Of a stretch of 64,000 bases of DNA, positions 1 to 8,873 are shown in pieces. Both the position numbers and the translations under genes were made by a program. The notes under the pieces were generated by a model, which had not been told where the DNA came from, searched no databases, and saw nothing but the letters and a program-made list of their open reading frames with translations. The stretch is from Pricia antarctica (GTDB lineage: Bacteria; Bacteroidota; Bacteroidia; Flavobacteriales; Flavobacteriaceae). The stretch is taken from positions 124,001 to 188,000 of the forward strand of contig NZ_FNAO01000009.1 in NCBI RefSeq assembly GCF_900101815.1, given 5' to 3'. Within the stretch, counting starts at the first letter, position 1, and each line of letters starts with the position of its first letter.

Positions 1-632
1 GCGTTGTCAAGGCAATTGGTACGCACCAGAATATCAACGAACTTGTCATATTCTCCAACGCTGGAAAAAAAAGGCGGAATTCCGGTTCTGGGAAATTTAT
101 CGAACACCTTGCTCCGAAATGATTTGAACCCGGTTTCGCGCCCCTCCCAAAACGGACTGTTTGTTGAAAGGGCATAGAGATGCGGCAAAAAATATCGCGC
201 CACATTCAGTATCTCAAGGCCCTCTTCACGACTGGGGATGGCCACATGCACGTGCATGCCAAAAATGAGGTTGCCCCGTGCCACGTCTTTCATTTCCTCG
301 ACTATTTCGTCGTATCGGGGTTTCGAAGTAATCAGCTGTTCGTGCCAAAGCGAACTGGGGTGCGTACCGGAAGCGGCCACCTTGAGACCTTCGGCATCGG
401 CCAGTTTGATGATCTGTTGCCGAAGATAGGAAACCTCGTCCCGCACCTGATTTATGTTCTCGCATACATTGGTACCCATTTCAATCATCGACTGGTGCAT
501 TTCTTCCTTGATTCGTTCTTGCAGCAGTACCTTGCCCCCATCGATGATTTTCGACATCTGTGACCGAAGCTTGAACGTATCGCTGTCGAGAACCTGGAAT
601 TCTTCTTCTATACCCAGTGTGAATTTATGCAT
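1..632 (-). CDS. Carboxylate-amine ligase, GCS2/YbdK family (3' part missing)
   Basis: Reading leftwards from an ATG at 632, the first 210 residues are visible and the gene runs off the window. The N-terminus MHKFTLGIEEEF and a HVHV motif near residue 130 are hallmarks of the GCS2 fold (YbdK, EgtA-like), which joins glutamate or another acid to an amine using ATP. Family members such as YbdK have only weak glutamate-cysteine ligase activity, so the true substrate is unknown. The gene starts 27 bp after the ATP-grasp gene on the same strand, so the two are probably co-transcribed, with the esterase gene further upstream. The family is clear; the product is not. Confidence 0.85.
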   Translation of the reverse strand, partial: MHKFTLGIEEEFQVLDSDTFKLRSQMSKIIDGGKVLLQERIKEEMHQSMIEMGTNVCENINQVRDEVSYLRQQIIKLADAEGLKVAASGTHPSSLWHEQLITSKPRYDEIVEEMKDVARGNLIFGMHVHVAIPSREEGLEILNVARYFLPHLYALSTNSPFWEGRETGFKSFRSKVFDKFPRTGIPPFFSSVGEYDKFVDILVRTNCLDN

Positions 633-659
633 GTTGATGGTTTTGTTTGATCAGATTGC

Positions 660-1925
660 CTATTTGGTCTTTTTGGGAGCCGACTTAGCCGGGGATTTTT
701 TAGTTACACCAGTTTTTGGTTTGACAGGGGTTTTGCCTTTGGCAGGGGCTTTAGCTTTCACCGGAGCCTTTTTATTAGCCTCCACCTTCGCTGGGGCCGG
801 AACTTTCGATTTTGTTTGGGCTTTTGACTTGGCGGGCCCTTTTTTGGGCGGTGCCCCTTTTTTATCGGATTCTGTTTTTTTCTTGGCGGCGGCTGCTTTT
901 TTCTTTGCTTCCGTAGCTTTTTTAACCTCTTCCGCAGTTTTTAGATTGACCTTGCCTCTTTTTGGGGCTTCGGGTGCAATCGAATCCTTAACGAAACCGC
1001 CCCAAGAGGTATTGTTCTGTTTCGCCTTGTGGGCATTTGCCTTTTCAACGGCATACTTGGCGGAATGCTCGACAATCCAATCAAAATTTTCTTGGCCTAC
1101 GGAATGTAAATCCGCATCTGGCGCGGGATTACAAAAATCGATGGCGTAGGGTATTCCGTCCCTTACCGCAAATTCTACGGTGTTAAAATCATAGCCAAGG
1201 GCCTTATTAAGTTTTAAGGTGTAGTTGTGTATCGTCTTCAATAATTTATCACGTTCGTCACCCGTGGCCTTGATTTCACTCACATACCGCTCGTGAAAAG
1301 GTTTTCTAGGGTCGTAGGGCATAATATGCACATATTTTTGACCGAGACAATACACCCGGAAATAGTCGTCAAAAACGATTTCTTCCTGTAACATCATAAC
1401 CAACTGTCCGGTTTCGGCATGGCTGGCGAAGAGTGCATCTGCATTTTCTACCTTATATACATCTTTCCATCCGCCTCCATCAAAAGGTTTCATGTAAGCG
1501 GGGAAGCCGATGTAATTAAATATATAATCCCAGTCTAACGGGCCCACTAGATTTCTGAACGATTTCTCACTCGTATCATTGGGCCTTGTGTTCGAGGGCA
1601 ATAATACCGTTTTTGGCACGGGAACGCCCAATTCCATTGCCAGACAATTGTTAAAAAATTTCTCGTCGGCACTGAACCAAAACGGGTTGTTGATGACCGC
1701 CGTACCCATTAGGGCCGCATTTTTGACATACGATCGATAAAAGGGAACACCTTGCGACATACGGTCGAGTATGACATGATACCCATAATCGATACCCTGT
1801 TGCACCTTATCTATCTGAACGGGTTCGGCAACTACTTTACCTTTGCCCAATTCGTTCACTTTGTCTATAAAGGCCCAGGGAAACGTGTCTTCCTGACCGA
1901 AAATAATACCTACTTTTTTTGCCAT
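660..1925 (-). CDS. ATP-grasp ligase-like protein with a histone-H1-like C-terminal tail
   Basis: I place the start at the internal ATG at 1925 (MAKKVGIIFG, preceded by an A-rich leader), not at the ATG 24 bp upstream; the product is then 421 residues. Residues 1-310 look like an ATP-grasp enzyme: a glycine-rich loop with lysine at about 141-158 (FPAYMKPFDGGG), a hinge at 175-183, and a metal-binding strand at about 248-270 containing E251, D263 and N266. Residues 321-421 are quite different: almost only K, A, P, S and T, with repeated AKKK, KAPAK and SKAQTK words, like a histone H1 or Hc1 tail. The protein is cytoplasmic (no signal peptide). It lies between an esterase gene and a GCS2 ligase gene on the same strand, suggesting a pathway that builds an amide-linked small molecule. 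What the basic tail binds (DNA, RNA, a polyanion) is inference. Confidence 0.75.
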   Translation of the reverse strand: MAKKVGIIFGQEDTFPWAFIDKVNELGKGKVVAEPVQIDKVQQGIDYGYHVILDRMSQGVPFYRSYVKNAALMGTAVINNPFWFSADEKFFNNCLAMELGVPVPKTVLLPSNTRPNDTSEKSFRNLVGPLDWDYIFNYIGFPAYMKPFDGGGWKDVYKVENADALFASHAETGQLVMMLQEEIVFDDYFRVYCLGQKYVHIMPYDPRKPFHERYVSEIKATGDERDKLLKTIHNYTLKLNKALGYDFNTVEFAVRDGIPYAIDFCNPAPDADLHSVGQENFDWIVEHSAKYAVEKANAHKAKQNNTSWGGFVKDSIAPEAPKRGKVNLKTAEEVKKATEAKKKAAAAKKKTESDKKGAPPKKGPAKSKAQTKSKVPAPAKVEANKKAPVKAKAPAKGKTPVKPKTGVTKKSPAKSAPKKTK

Positions 1926-1946
1926 AATAATTTTTGTTTTAATTGT

Positions 1947-2018
1947 CATTCCCGCACTTCGGCTCTAGTTTATGCTGAGCGCAGTCGTAGCACTAAGCAC
2001 ATGCTTCGGCGGGATTCT
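1947..2018. repeat. Intergenic palindromic repeat, copy 1
   Basis: The 150-bp space between the ATP-grasp start and the esterase stop holds an imperfect palindrome bounded by ATTCCCGC and GCGGGATT, with an inner TGCT/AGCA stem. Its core GCTGAGCGCAGTCGTAGC closely matches the minus strand of the palindrome at 39016-39050. This looks like a dispersed intergenic repeat family. Confidence 0.5.
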
Positions 2019-2075
2019 TTATGTTATTTTAATATTTTTAGCTAGATCGGTTCATGGTTAAATTGAAGAGATAAT

Positions 2076-2786
2076 TCAAAAAAATCGGTCTATATACTCC
2101 GGAAACATCATTTTCCACAGCGGCCAGTCATGGGGCGTCCATTTTTTTTCGTCGTACCAGTGATCAATGCCCTTGGCGTTTAAAATACCGGCCATGTGCA
2201 AGTTTTTATCCCTACAGATATCCCAATCTGAAGTGCCCAATACGATTTGCATGTGGTTATACTTCCAGGCTTCCTCATTTTGCATAAACTCATCAGGACA
2301 GTTATAATAAATGCGCATGTCGTCGCTCAGCTGGGCCATGTTGCGAATGTTGAACGCCGCACTCATGGCAATCAAATGCGAAACCAGATCCGGAAAGCGA
2401 AATGCGGTATTGGCCGCATGAAAACCTCCGAAACTTACCCCGGCAACTGCTACCCGGTGCGTATTGCATTCACCTTGAATATACGGAATCATTTCGTTCC
2501 GCAAAAATTGCATGTACAATTCGTAGTTATGGATTTTTTCCTCGGTGATCATATGATCGTGATAGAACGAAAGCATATCCAAAGTTTCCACATTGTAAAG
2601 CTTGATTCGCCCCGCTTCGACGAACTGCATCACTGCTCCCGTGAGTCCGAAATCGGTATTTTGGGTAAATTGGCCGCCAGATGAAGGAAACATTAAAATC
2701 GGATGGCCCCAATGCCCGGTGACCTCAACATTTATGTTGCGCCCAAGGGTATTCGAATAGTAAGGTATATGTTCAATTTTAGCCAT
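2076..2786 (-). CDS. Alpha/beta-hydrolase, esterase D-like
   Basis: A 236-residue cytoplasmic protein without a signal peptide. The nucleophile elbow is GVSFGG with Ser118, and the C-terminal KWTPHDWPLW segment supplies the likely catalytic histidine; an acidic residue in GTSDWD (about residue 186) may complete the triad. The family comprises putative serine esterases (PF00756-like). The gene is divergent from the esterase at 2914 and precedes the ATP-grasp and GCS2 genes on the same strand, so it is probably the first gene of that operon. The substrate is unknown; hydrolysis of an ester or thioester intermediate or product of the ligases is plausible but inferred. Confidence 0.75.
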   Translation of the reverse strand: MAKIEHIPYYSNTLGRNINVEVTGHWGHPILMFPSSGGQFTQNTDFGLTGAVMQFVEAGRIKLYNVETLDMLSFYHDHMITEEKIHNYELYMQFLRNEMIPYIQGECNTHRVAVAGVSFGGFHAANTAFRFPDLVSHLIAMSAAFNIRNMAQLSDDMRIYYNCPDEFMQNEEAWKYNHMQIVLGTSDWDICRDKNLHMAGILNAKGIDHWYDEKKWTPHDWPLWKMMFPEYIDRFF

Positions 2787-2913
2787 TAGAATAAATATAG
2801 CTCAAAATAGGTAAAGATGAGCGGATTAAGGTGCGCAAAAGTAATTTATTTTAAAGCAGACAATATGAATATTTTTAGGATTCGTTATACTTGCACTCCC
2901 TTTACAGTAATTT

Positions 2914-3768
2914 ATGCAATTCCAAATCGATTTTATCGGCGCAAAAGGCCGTTTCTTTTCAAAATATTTAGACCGTATCGTCACTTTTCGTTTTATGGCA
3001 CCCGCCAACTATTGGGATACGAGCTATACCTTTCCCGTGCTTTTAATGAACGACGGACAAGATTTTACGGCCATGAAGCTCGAGAAAACCTTTTCGGAAG
3101 CCTATGCCTCGAAGGCTGTGCGCCCGTTTGTATATATTGGTCTTGAATGTAACGAAAGCCGTATTCACGAATACGGCACCGCTTCAACGGCCGATTTCAA
3201 GGGACGTGGCGGCAGGGCCCTCGAATATTCAAAATTTGTTATCGAAGAGTTTATTCCTTTTTTAAAAAAGGAATTCAAGGTTTCTACGGATAAAAAGGAT
3301 TGGGTCTACTGCGGCATGTCTTTAGGGGGATTATCGGCCTTCGATATCGCCTATCGCAATTCCAATCTCTTCAGTAAGATTGGTGTGTTCAGCGGCTCAT
3401 TTTGGTGGCGCAAGAAAGCCTATGTAAAAAAGGATGTCGCCGACCGAAGCCGTATCTTGCTAGATGTTATCAAAGACGGAAATGCTGCGCCACATCTGAA
3501 ATTCTGGCTACAAACAGGCACCGATGACGAGAAAGCCGACCGGAACCAGAATGGCGTCATCGATTCTATTGACGATACCTTGGACGTTATTAAAGAACTC
3601 CGGGCCAGAGGCTATTCATATCCCGGAGCTATCGTCTATGAAGAAGTTTTGAGAGGAAAACACGACTTGCCTACCTGGGCCAATATTTTTCCGAAATTCG
3701 TATTGTGGGCCTTCGGGAAATCGCTGATGACCCCCGCCCAAGGTGGTCTACCTCGATCCTCAAAATAA
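2914..3768 (+). CDS. Alpha/beta-hydrolase, Fes/esterase D-like
   Basis: A 284-residue protein of the putative-esterase family (PF00756). The nucleophile elbow is GMSLGG with Ser136, preceded by the family's typical N-terminal beta-sandwich-like strands (PVLLMNDGQD at 41-50). A GTDD segment near residue 203 and GKHDLPTW near 250 give the likely acid and histidine of the triad. There is no signal peptide. It is divergently transcribed from the esterase at 2076-2786, with 127 bp between the starts that must hold both promoters. Two related hydrolases facing each other beside two ligase genes suggest one functional cluster. Confidence 0.75.
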   Translation: MQFQIDFIGAKGRFFSKYLDRIVTFRFMAPANYWDTSYTFPVLLMNDGQDFTAMKLEKTFSEAYASKAVRPFVYIGLECNESRIHEYGTASTADFKGRGGRALEYSKFVIEEFIPFLKKEFKVSTDKKDWVYCGMSLGGLSAFDIAYRNSNLFSKIGVFSGSFWWRKKAYVKKDVADRSRILLDVIKDGNAAPHLKFWLQTGTDDEKADRNQNGVIDSIDDTLDVIKELRARGYSYPGAIVYEEVLRGKHDLPTWANIFPKFVLWAFGKSLMTPAQGGLPRSSK

Positions 3769-3810
3769 GGCCGGTAAAAACCGTTGATGTTTGCCCACTC
3801 AGCGCCTATA

Positions 3811-4176
3811 TCAAAACTTGTACTCCAACAAAGTTTCAAAATTGGCGTATTCCAACGCTTTTGCATGAGTCGCCTCCAAGACTACTTGGGGCGCCTTGCC
3901 CTCTTTCTCGGCTTCGAGCCAGCGTGAGACACAAAGGCACCAAGTATCGCCAGGCTTCAATCCGGGAAACTGCCACTCAGGCCTTGGGGTTGAGAGGTCG
4001 TTGCCTTTTGCCTTCGTGTATTCCAAAAAATCTTCGGTCATGATAGCGCAGACCACATGGGTGCCGACGTCTTGCTCACCGGTCTTGCAAAAGCCGTCGC
4101 GGTAAAAGCCGGTCATTGGGTCGGTACAGCAAGATTGCAGTTCGGTGCCCAGAACGTTCTTTGGTGTTTTGTTCAT
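3811..4176 (-). CDS. DUF2237 family protein
   Basis: A 121-residue protein with the typical DUF2237 pattern: VLGTELQSCCTDPMTGFYRDG at the start, THVVCAIMTEDFLEYTKAKGNDLSTPRPEWQFPGLKPGDTWCLC in the middle (only short words are diagnostic here: 'DLSTP', 'FPGLKPGD', 'WCLC'), and an HAKALEY helix near the end. Several conserved cysteines (two at about 16-17, others at about 29, 43, 80 and 82) could bind a metal, but the function of the family is not established. Its stop faces the stop of the esterase at 3768, 42 bp away. Confidence 0.8.
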   Translation of the reverse strand: MNKTPKNVLGTELQSCCTDPMTGFYRDGFCKTGEQDVGTHVVCAIMTEDFLEYTKAKGNDLSTPRPEWQFPGLKPGDTWCLCVSRWLEAEKEGKAPQVVLEATHAKALEYANFETLLEYKF

Positions 4177-4288
4177 CTCTAAATAGCTCTTAACGAATAC
4201 CGGTCTGAAATTAGTGATAATTCGTGAAACTTGCTTTGCATAAGGCGGTTTAGCGTCTAACTGATGCCGCTTTGCGGAATTTAACGTG

Positions 4289-5725
4289 TCAATGAAACCA
4301 ACGGAATACCATCCGAGCCAGTTTCAGTTTCCAGAGTTTCCTTGTTTTTTCAAGGATCCCGCGTATCGTTTTTTGATTGATACGTGCAGCAACGGGATAC
4401 GGATAGACCCGGTCGTTCAATTCGCTTATTGGAATATTGGCGTGCTTGGCCAGTTCAAGTTCCTGCACCAGTTCCCCGGCATGGGGCGCGATCATGCTAC
4501 CGGAAAGGATTTTTTTACTGCCGGTACTGTTGCTGTTATCGAGCCATAGCGACATCTGTCCGTAGGTATATTCCTCAACAATAGCCCTGTCATCATGAAG
4601 AAAACTTTGGTCATGTCGTTGAAATTCTACGCCCCGTTCCTGTAGCCTGTCTTCCGTAAGTCCGAAATGCGCAACTTGGGGATCGGTAAAGGTGACCCAA
4701 CTGAGATCGTTCCATGTGTTTTTCTTCTTGAATATCGGAACCAGCAGATTACGCCAGAGCTGCCGCACCATTTTCTCGGCACCATGGGAAAACATATAGC
4801 TTCCGGCGGCATCACCGATGACATATACTTTCTTGTTGGTGCTTTGCAGGTATTCATCAACTTTAATCTTTCCTTTTTCCGTCAGTTCGATGCCCGCGGC
4901 ATCGAAATCCATCCCTTTTGTGTTCACCGTCCTTCCTGCGGAAATCAAAACGGCATCACAGGGAATTTCAAGAATATCTTTTTCTTTGGATGCGATACCT
5001 GCCTTTCCATCCTTAAAAAATTGGACTTCCGCATGGCTCGAGATTTGGATGCCCTCTTCCTTAAATCGGGTTTCCAAAATTTCGGACACTTTTTCGGGTT
5101 CTTTGTTTAGCAATCGGTCGCCCCTATTGACAATCGTGACTTTTGAGCCCAATCTAGAAAACGCCTGCCCCAGTTCGCAACCGATGGGGCCACCGCCGAT
5201 GACGACAAGATTTTCCGGCAGTTTACGGCAGTCGAAGAAAATGGTTTCATTGGTGTAGACGTCTACCGAATCCATTCCCTCGATATCGAGCATTCTGGGC
5301 GAGGAACCCGTGCAGAGCAGTATGATACGGGCGGTATGGGTCTCGCCGTTCACCTTAAGGGTATCCCTTGAATCAAAAACAGCCTCTCCGATTACCACAT
5401 CGATCCCTTTTTTGCGTAGGGCCGCGGCATCTTCTGTATCTTTAATAAAGGTCTGCATTTGGTGGATATGGTCTAAAATACGCCCCATATCGGCCTTTCC
5501 GCTTGTTTTGAGTCCAAATCGTTCCGCGGATTTCGCTTGGTGAAATTGGTTGGCGATATGAATCAAGGCCTTGCTAGGCACACAGCCGAAGTTCGTACAA
5601 TCGCCACCGAAGTTATCACCATCTTTTTCGATGAGCAGGGTTTTTAGGCCCAAAACATTGGCAACGCCCGAATTTCCCAGCCCGGCACTACCTGCACCGA
5701 TTACGATAACGTCGTATTTTTTCAT
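4289..5725 (-). CDS. FAD-dependent pyridine nucleotide-disulfide oxidoreductase (lipoamide dehydrogenase/mercuric reductase-like)
   Basis: The start is set at the ATG at 5725 (MKKYDVIVIG), which has an A-rich leader, rather than 27 bp upstream; the product is 478 residues. It has the FAD-binding GAGSAG loop (10-15), the redox-active pair C43-x4-C48 (GGDCTNFGCVPSKAL), a second dinucleotide-binding loop GGGPIGCELG near residue 180 and an ATG-like GDAAG motif near 310. Unlike lipoamide dehydrogenases and mercuric reductases, the C-terminal interface lacks the HPTxxE dyad; the equivalent stretch reads VYPYPVAARINQ. The electron acceptor is therefore unclear. It is monocistronic as far as can be seen. 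Confidence 0.8.
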   Translation of the reverse strand: MKKYDVIVIGAGSAGLGNSGVANVLGLKTLLIEKDGDNFGGDCTNFGCVPSKALIHIANQFHQAKSAERFGLKTSGKADMGRILDHIHQMQTFIKDTEDAAALRKKGIDVVIGEAVFDSRDTLKVNGETHTARIILLCTGSSPRMLDIEGMDSVDVYTNETIFFDCRKLPENLVVIGGGPIGCELGQAFSRLGSKVTIVNRGDRLLNKEPEKVSEILETRFKEEGIQISSHAEVQFFKDGKAGIASKEKDILEIPCDAVLISAGRTVNTKGMDFDAAGIELTEKGKIKVDEYLQSTNKKVYVIGDAAGSYMFSHGAEKMVRQLWRNLLVPIFKKKNTWNDLSWVTFTDPQVAHFGLTEDRLQERGVEFQRHDQSFLHDDRAIVEEYTYGQMSLWLDNSNSTGSKKILSGSMIAPHAGELVQELELAKHANIPISELNDRVYPYPVAARINQKTIRGILEKTRKLWKLKLARMVFRWFH

Positions 5726-5894
5726 GGAAATATTTTTAGGAAGGAATTGCAATAGTCGTGCTATTACAAAAAACTTACGGTATCGAACATTGCCCTTATG
5801 CTATTTGTGGGGTTAGGCTTGCTTCCTACGCTGAATTTTCTACTTCTCGATGCATCTTTCTCCATATGACAAAAACTGTCGGAGTCAGAAAATT

Positions 5895-6983
5895 TTAGAC
5901 TTTAATAAAAATCTTACGGGTATACAGTATATAGGCCAGCAAACAATAAAACGCTACTACGGTAAGCCCATATAACAAGGATGAAAGTTGCAGCGACATA
6001 AAGTCGTGTACGTAAACCGTGTCGAACAGCCAGCCGTGCAGAGACTTGTCGCCATCTATCTTGATCATGCCCATTATTTTGGAGATAAAACTGGACAGAA
6101 AATAAAGGATAATGGCATTGGCACCGGCATATCTAAAAATACTGCCAAATGTGATTCCCTTGACATCCGTCAAGTAATAGATCAAGGCCAGGATGAGGTT
6201 GGCCCATCCGGCGGTTACGAGTACAAAGCTGCTGCTCCACAGGGCCTTATTGATCGGGAAAACTACATCCCAAAGGTATCCGAGAATCAAAAGAGCTCCG
6301 CCCATACCCATGAGAATGTTGGCTTTTTTGGGTTGTTTCGAGAGCAAGATCAATCCCGTGAAAATTCCCAATAACGAACTAACGATAGATGGAACGGTAC
6401 TGAGCAGACCTTCGGGATCGTAATCGTCTTTATAGATATGGGTGCCGAAAACCTGTACATCCAAATAATTGGCCAGGTTGTTCGGGGCGCGGTCGAAAGT
6501 GGATTCCACTCCGTTTACCGGAACAAACCCCATCAAAAGCCAATATCCTAGTAATAGAACTACCGAAATACCGATCAAAGTCTTCCAATTGCAATTGATA
6601 AAGAGGATGGATGCAAAGAAAAACACCACCCCGATTCTTTGCAATACGCCCGGAAAGCGTATATCGGCAAAATCTTTTATAAAGGGGAAGGTTAAAGTAA
6701 AGGCGCCGAGAAAAAGACCCAATCCGATCAATTTCAAACTACGGACACTGATTTTTTTATAGGTGCTCGCATCGACCGATTTATTTTTATAGGCGAAGGC
6801 AATCGAAGTGCCCACAATAAACAGAAAAAAAGGAAATACCAGGTCCGTAGGCGTATATCCATGCCAACCGGCATGCAAAAAAGGCCTGTATACGGCCGAC
6901 CATGTACCGGGCGTGTTCACTAAGATCATCAGCACTATGGTCATGCCACGGAAGATGTCTACGGAAAGGATACGGTCTTTCAT
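5895..6983 (-). CDS. HGSNAT-like membrane acyltransferase (DUF5009/DUF1624)
   Basis: A multi-pass membrane protein of about 362 residues. The start is the ATG at 6983, which overlaps the TGA of the upstream symporter gene in an ATGA arrangement and is preceded by AAGGAGGA, a strong Shine-Dalgarno site rare in this genome type; this implies translational coupling. The N-terminus carries the family signature SVDIFRGM, then a HxxWHGYTPTDLVFPFFLF motif at about 43-60. Human HGSNAT uses the histidine in this segment to carry acetyl from cytosolic acetyl-CoA onto the amino group of glucosamine outside. By homology this protein would acetylate (or acylate) an amino sugar or similar at the membrane; coupling to a symporter suggests it modifies the transported substrate. 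Confidence 0.75.
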   Translation of the reverse strand: MKDRILSVDIFRGMTIVLMILVNTPGTWSAVYRPFLHAGWHGYTPTDLVFPFFLFIVGTSIAFAYKNKSVDASTYKKISVRSLKLIGLGLFLGAFTLTFPFIKDFADIRFPGVLQRIGVVFFFASILFINCNWKTLIGISVVLLLGYWLLMGFVPVNGVESTFDRAPNNLANYLDVQVFGTHIYKDDYDPEGLLSTVPSIVSSLLGIFTGLILLSKQPKKANILMGMGGALLILGYLWDVVFPINKALWSSSFVLVTAGWANLILALIYYLTDVKGITFGSIFRYAGANAIILYFLSSFISKIMGMIKIDGDKSLHGWLFDTVYVHDFMSLQLSSLLYGLTVVAFYCLLAYILYTRKIFIKV

Positions 6984-8788
6984 AAAATATCCTCCTTCAT
7001 TCTGTTCCATGCCTTTATCAACAAAAAGGCGGAAACAATGGCCACGCCCGTGAGCACCAAAGCCGGAGTAGTTCTACCATAAATCCAGTATCCGGTAGCG
7101 AACATAATCGTATATATTAGCACACAGCCCAATAACATTGCGGTTATACCCTGTGGCACACTCCATTTTTCATCTTTGGCAATTGCTTCACCGTCGGCTT
7201 TTGCTTCGTTGACTACTTTGGCCCATCCAGGTCCGCCGGGTTGGATTTTTTTATAAAACGAACGAAGTACTTCTGGAGATTCCGGCTGAGTCATATATGT
7301 AGCCGCAAGCCAAATTGCGGTGGTTACTAACACTACGAATGGATATTCGGCCCAATCAGGGAAAACCCCAGTTTCGACATCAAAAAGAAAAGGTCCAAGT
7401 GATGTGGTCTTTAAAGCAATGGACAAAATTCCGGACGCGAACATGGCCGTAATTTCACTCCACGAATTAATCCGCCACCAAAACCATCGCAGTATGAAAA
7501 TGAGTCCCGTACCAGCGCCAAAAGTCAGCAGTATTTCGAATATCTGAAGGGCGTTCTCTAAAGCCAAGGCCAAAACAGCGCTTAAAACCATCAGCACAAC
7601 CGTTGAAATTCGCCCTACGGCCACCATTTGCTTTTCTGTGGCATTAGGGTTGATCTGTTCTTTGTAAAAATCAAAAACAATATACGACGACCCCCAGTTC
7701 AATTGTGTGGAAATCGTACTCATATACGCGGCCACCAATGAAGCCAGAACTACACCCAATAGACCGCTCGGGAGTTTGGTCAACATAGCCGAATAGGCCA
7801 AATCCTGTCCCAGCTTATTTTCTGCAATATTGGGGAAAGCTTCATGAATACTGGCGACATCTGGAAAAACGATTAGGGAGGCGAGTGCTACCAAAATCCA
7901 CGGCCATGGTCGTAGTGCATAATGCATAATATTGAAAAAGAAAGTTGCCCCTATGGCATGGTTTTCATTTTTTGAAGCCAACATCCGTTGGGCGATATAG
8001 CCGCCGCCGCCAGGTTCGGCTCCCGGGTACCATGAGCTCCACCATTGCACCGCCAAGGGAATGATAAATAACATGATCAGTGCGTTCTGGTTGCTAAAAT
8101 CGGGTATGATGTCCAATTTTCCCTGTACGTTCTCATGGGCGATCAACGCCTCGATACCTCCGACTTCTGGTATATTGACCAAATAATAGGCAGCTCCAAT
8201 GGCACCCGACATGGCAACAAAGAACAATAGAAAATCGGTATAGACCACACCTTTAAAACCGCCCAAGGCACTAAAGGTGACCGTTATTAAGCCCGCTCCG
8301 ACAACGGTTTCCCAAGGTTCAAGTCCCAACATTATGCCGCCAATCTTGATGGCCGCAAGGGTAACCGAAGCCATGGTAATAATATTGAAAAGCGCACCGA
8401 GGTAAATCGCACGGAATTTTCTCAAAAAACTGGCGGGCTTCCCACCATACCTCATTTCATAAAATTCAAGGTCTGTGTTGACATTCGATCTCCGCCAAAG
8501 TTTGGCATATATAAAGACCGTCAAAAGTCCCGTCAGTAAAAACGCCCACCAGACCCAGTTTCCCGAAACTCCGTGAGTACGGACGATATCCGTGACCAGG
8601 TTCGGCGTATCGGTCGAAAAAGTGGTCGCTACCATGGAGACGCCCAACAACCACCACGGCATATTTCTTCCGGAGAGGAAGAATTCGGAGGAATTCTTAC
8701 CTGATTTTTTGGAGACATAAACTCCTATTCCTAAGACAATCGAAAAAAAAACAATGATAAAGGTATAATCGAGCGTAGATAATTCCAT
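6980..8788 (-). CDS. Sodium:solute symporter (SSS family)
   Basis: A 602-residue integral membrane protein of the SSS/SSF family with about 13-14 predicted hydrophobic segments. Signature features include the N-terminal YxxIVFFSIVLGIGVY helix, the SGRNMPWWLLGVSMVATTFSTDTPN stretch (Na+ site region; only the words SGRNMPWW and FSTDTP are diagnostic) and GGFKGVVYTD near residue 180. It probably imports a sugar, sugar acid or amino sugar with Na+. The stop codon overlaps the HGSNAT-like start, so the two proteins are made together. Upstream of its start (8788) lies a repeat element and then the divergent TauE gene. Confidence 0.85.
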   Translation of the reverse strand: MELSTLDYTFIIVFFSIVLGIGVYVSKKSGKNSSEFFLSGRNMPWWLLGVSMVATTFSTDTPNLVTDIVRTHGVSGNWVWWAFLLTGLLTVFIYAKLWRRSNVNTDLEFYEMRYGGKPASFLRKFRAIYLGALFNIITMASVTLAAIKIGGIMLGLEPWETVVGAGLITVTFSALGGFKGVVYTDFLLFFVAMSGAIGAAYYLVNIPEVGGIEALIAHENVQGKLDIIPDFSNQNALIMLFIIPLAVQWWSSWYPGAEPGGGGYIAQRMLASKNENHAIGATFFFNIMHYALRPWPWILVALASLIVFPDVASIHEAFPNIAENKLGQDLAYSAMLTKLPSGLLGVVLASLVAAYMSTISTQLNWGSSYIVFDFYKEQINPNATEKQMVAVGRISTVVLMVLSAVLALALENALQIFEILLTFGAGTGLIFILRWFWWRINSWSEITAMFASGILSIALKTTSLGPFLFDVETGVFPDWAEYPFVVLVTTAIWLAATYMTQPESPEVLRSFYKKIQPGGPGWAKVVNEAKADGEAIAKDEKWSVPQGITAMLLGCVLIYTIMFATGYWIYGRTTPALVLTGVAIVSAFLLIKAWNRMKEDIL

Positions 8789-8873
8789 GGATGGTTTATT
8801 TTCGGTTTATGGTTTAACAATTTCTAAAGATATTATTTTTTAAGATACTTTTGCTTTCCAACCTAAGAAGTTG

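Noticed and set aside
454-1149. 231-codon plus-strand open frame with hydrophobic Ala/Phe-rich composition
   Set aside because: It is the antisense of the ATP-grasp gene; its composition mirrors the Lys/Ala/Pro-rich tail on the other strand.
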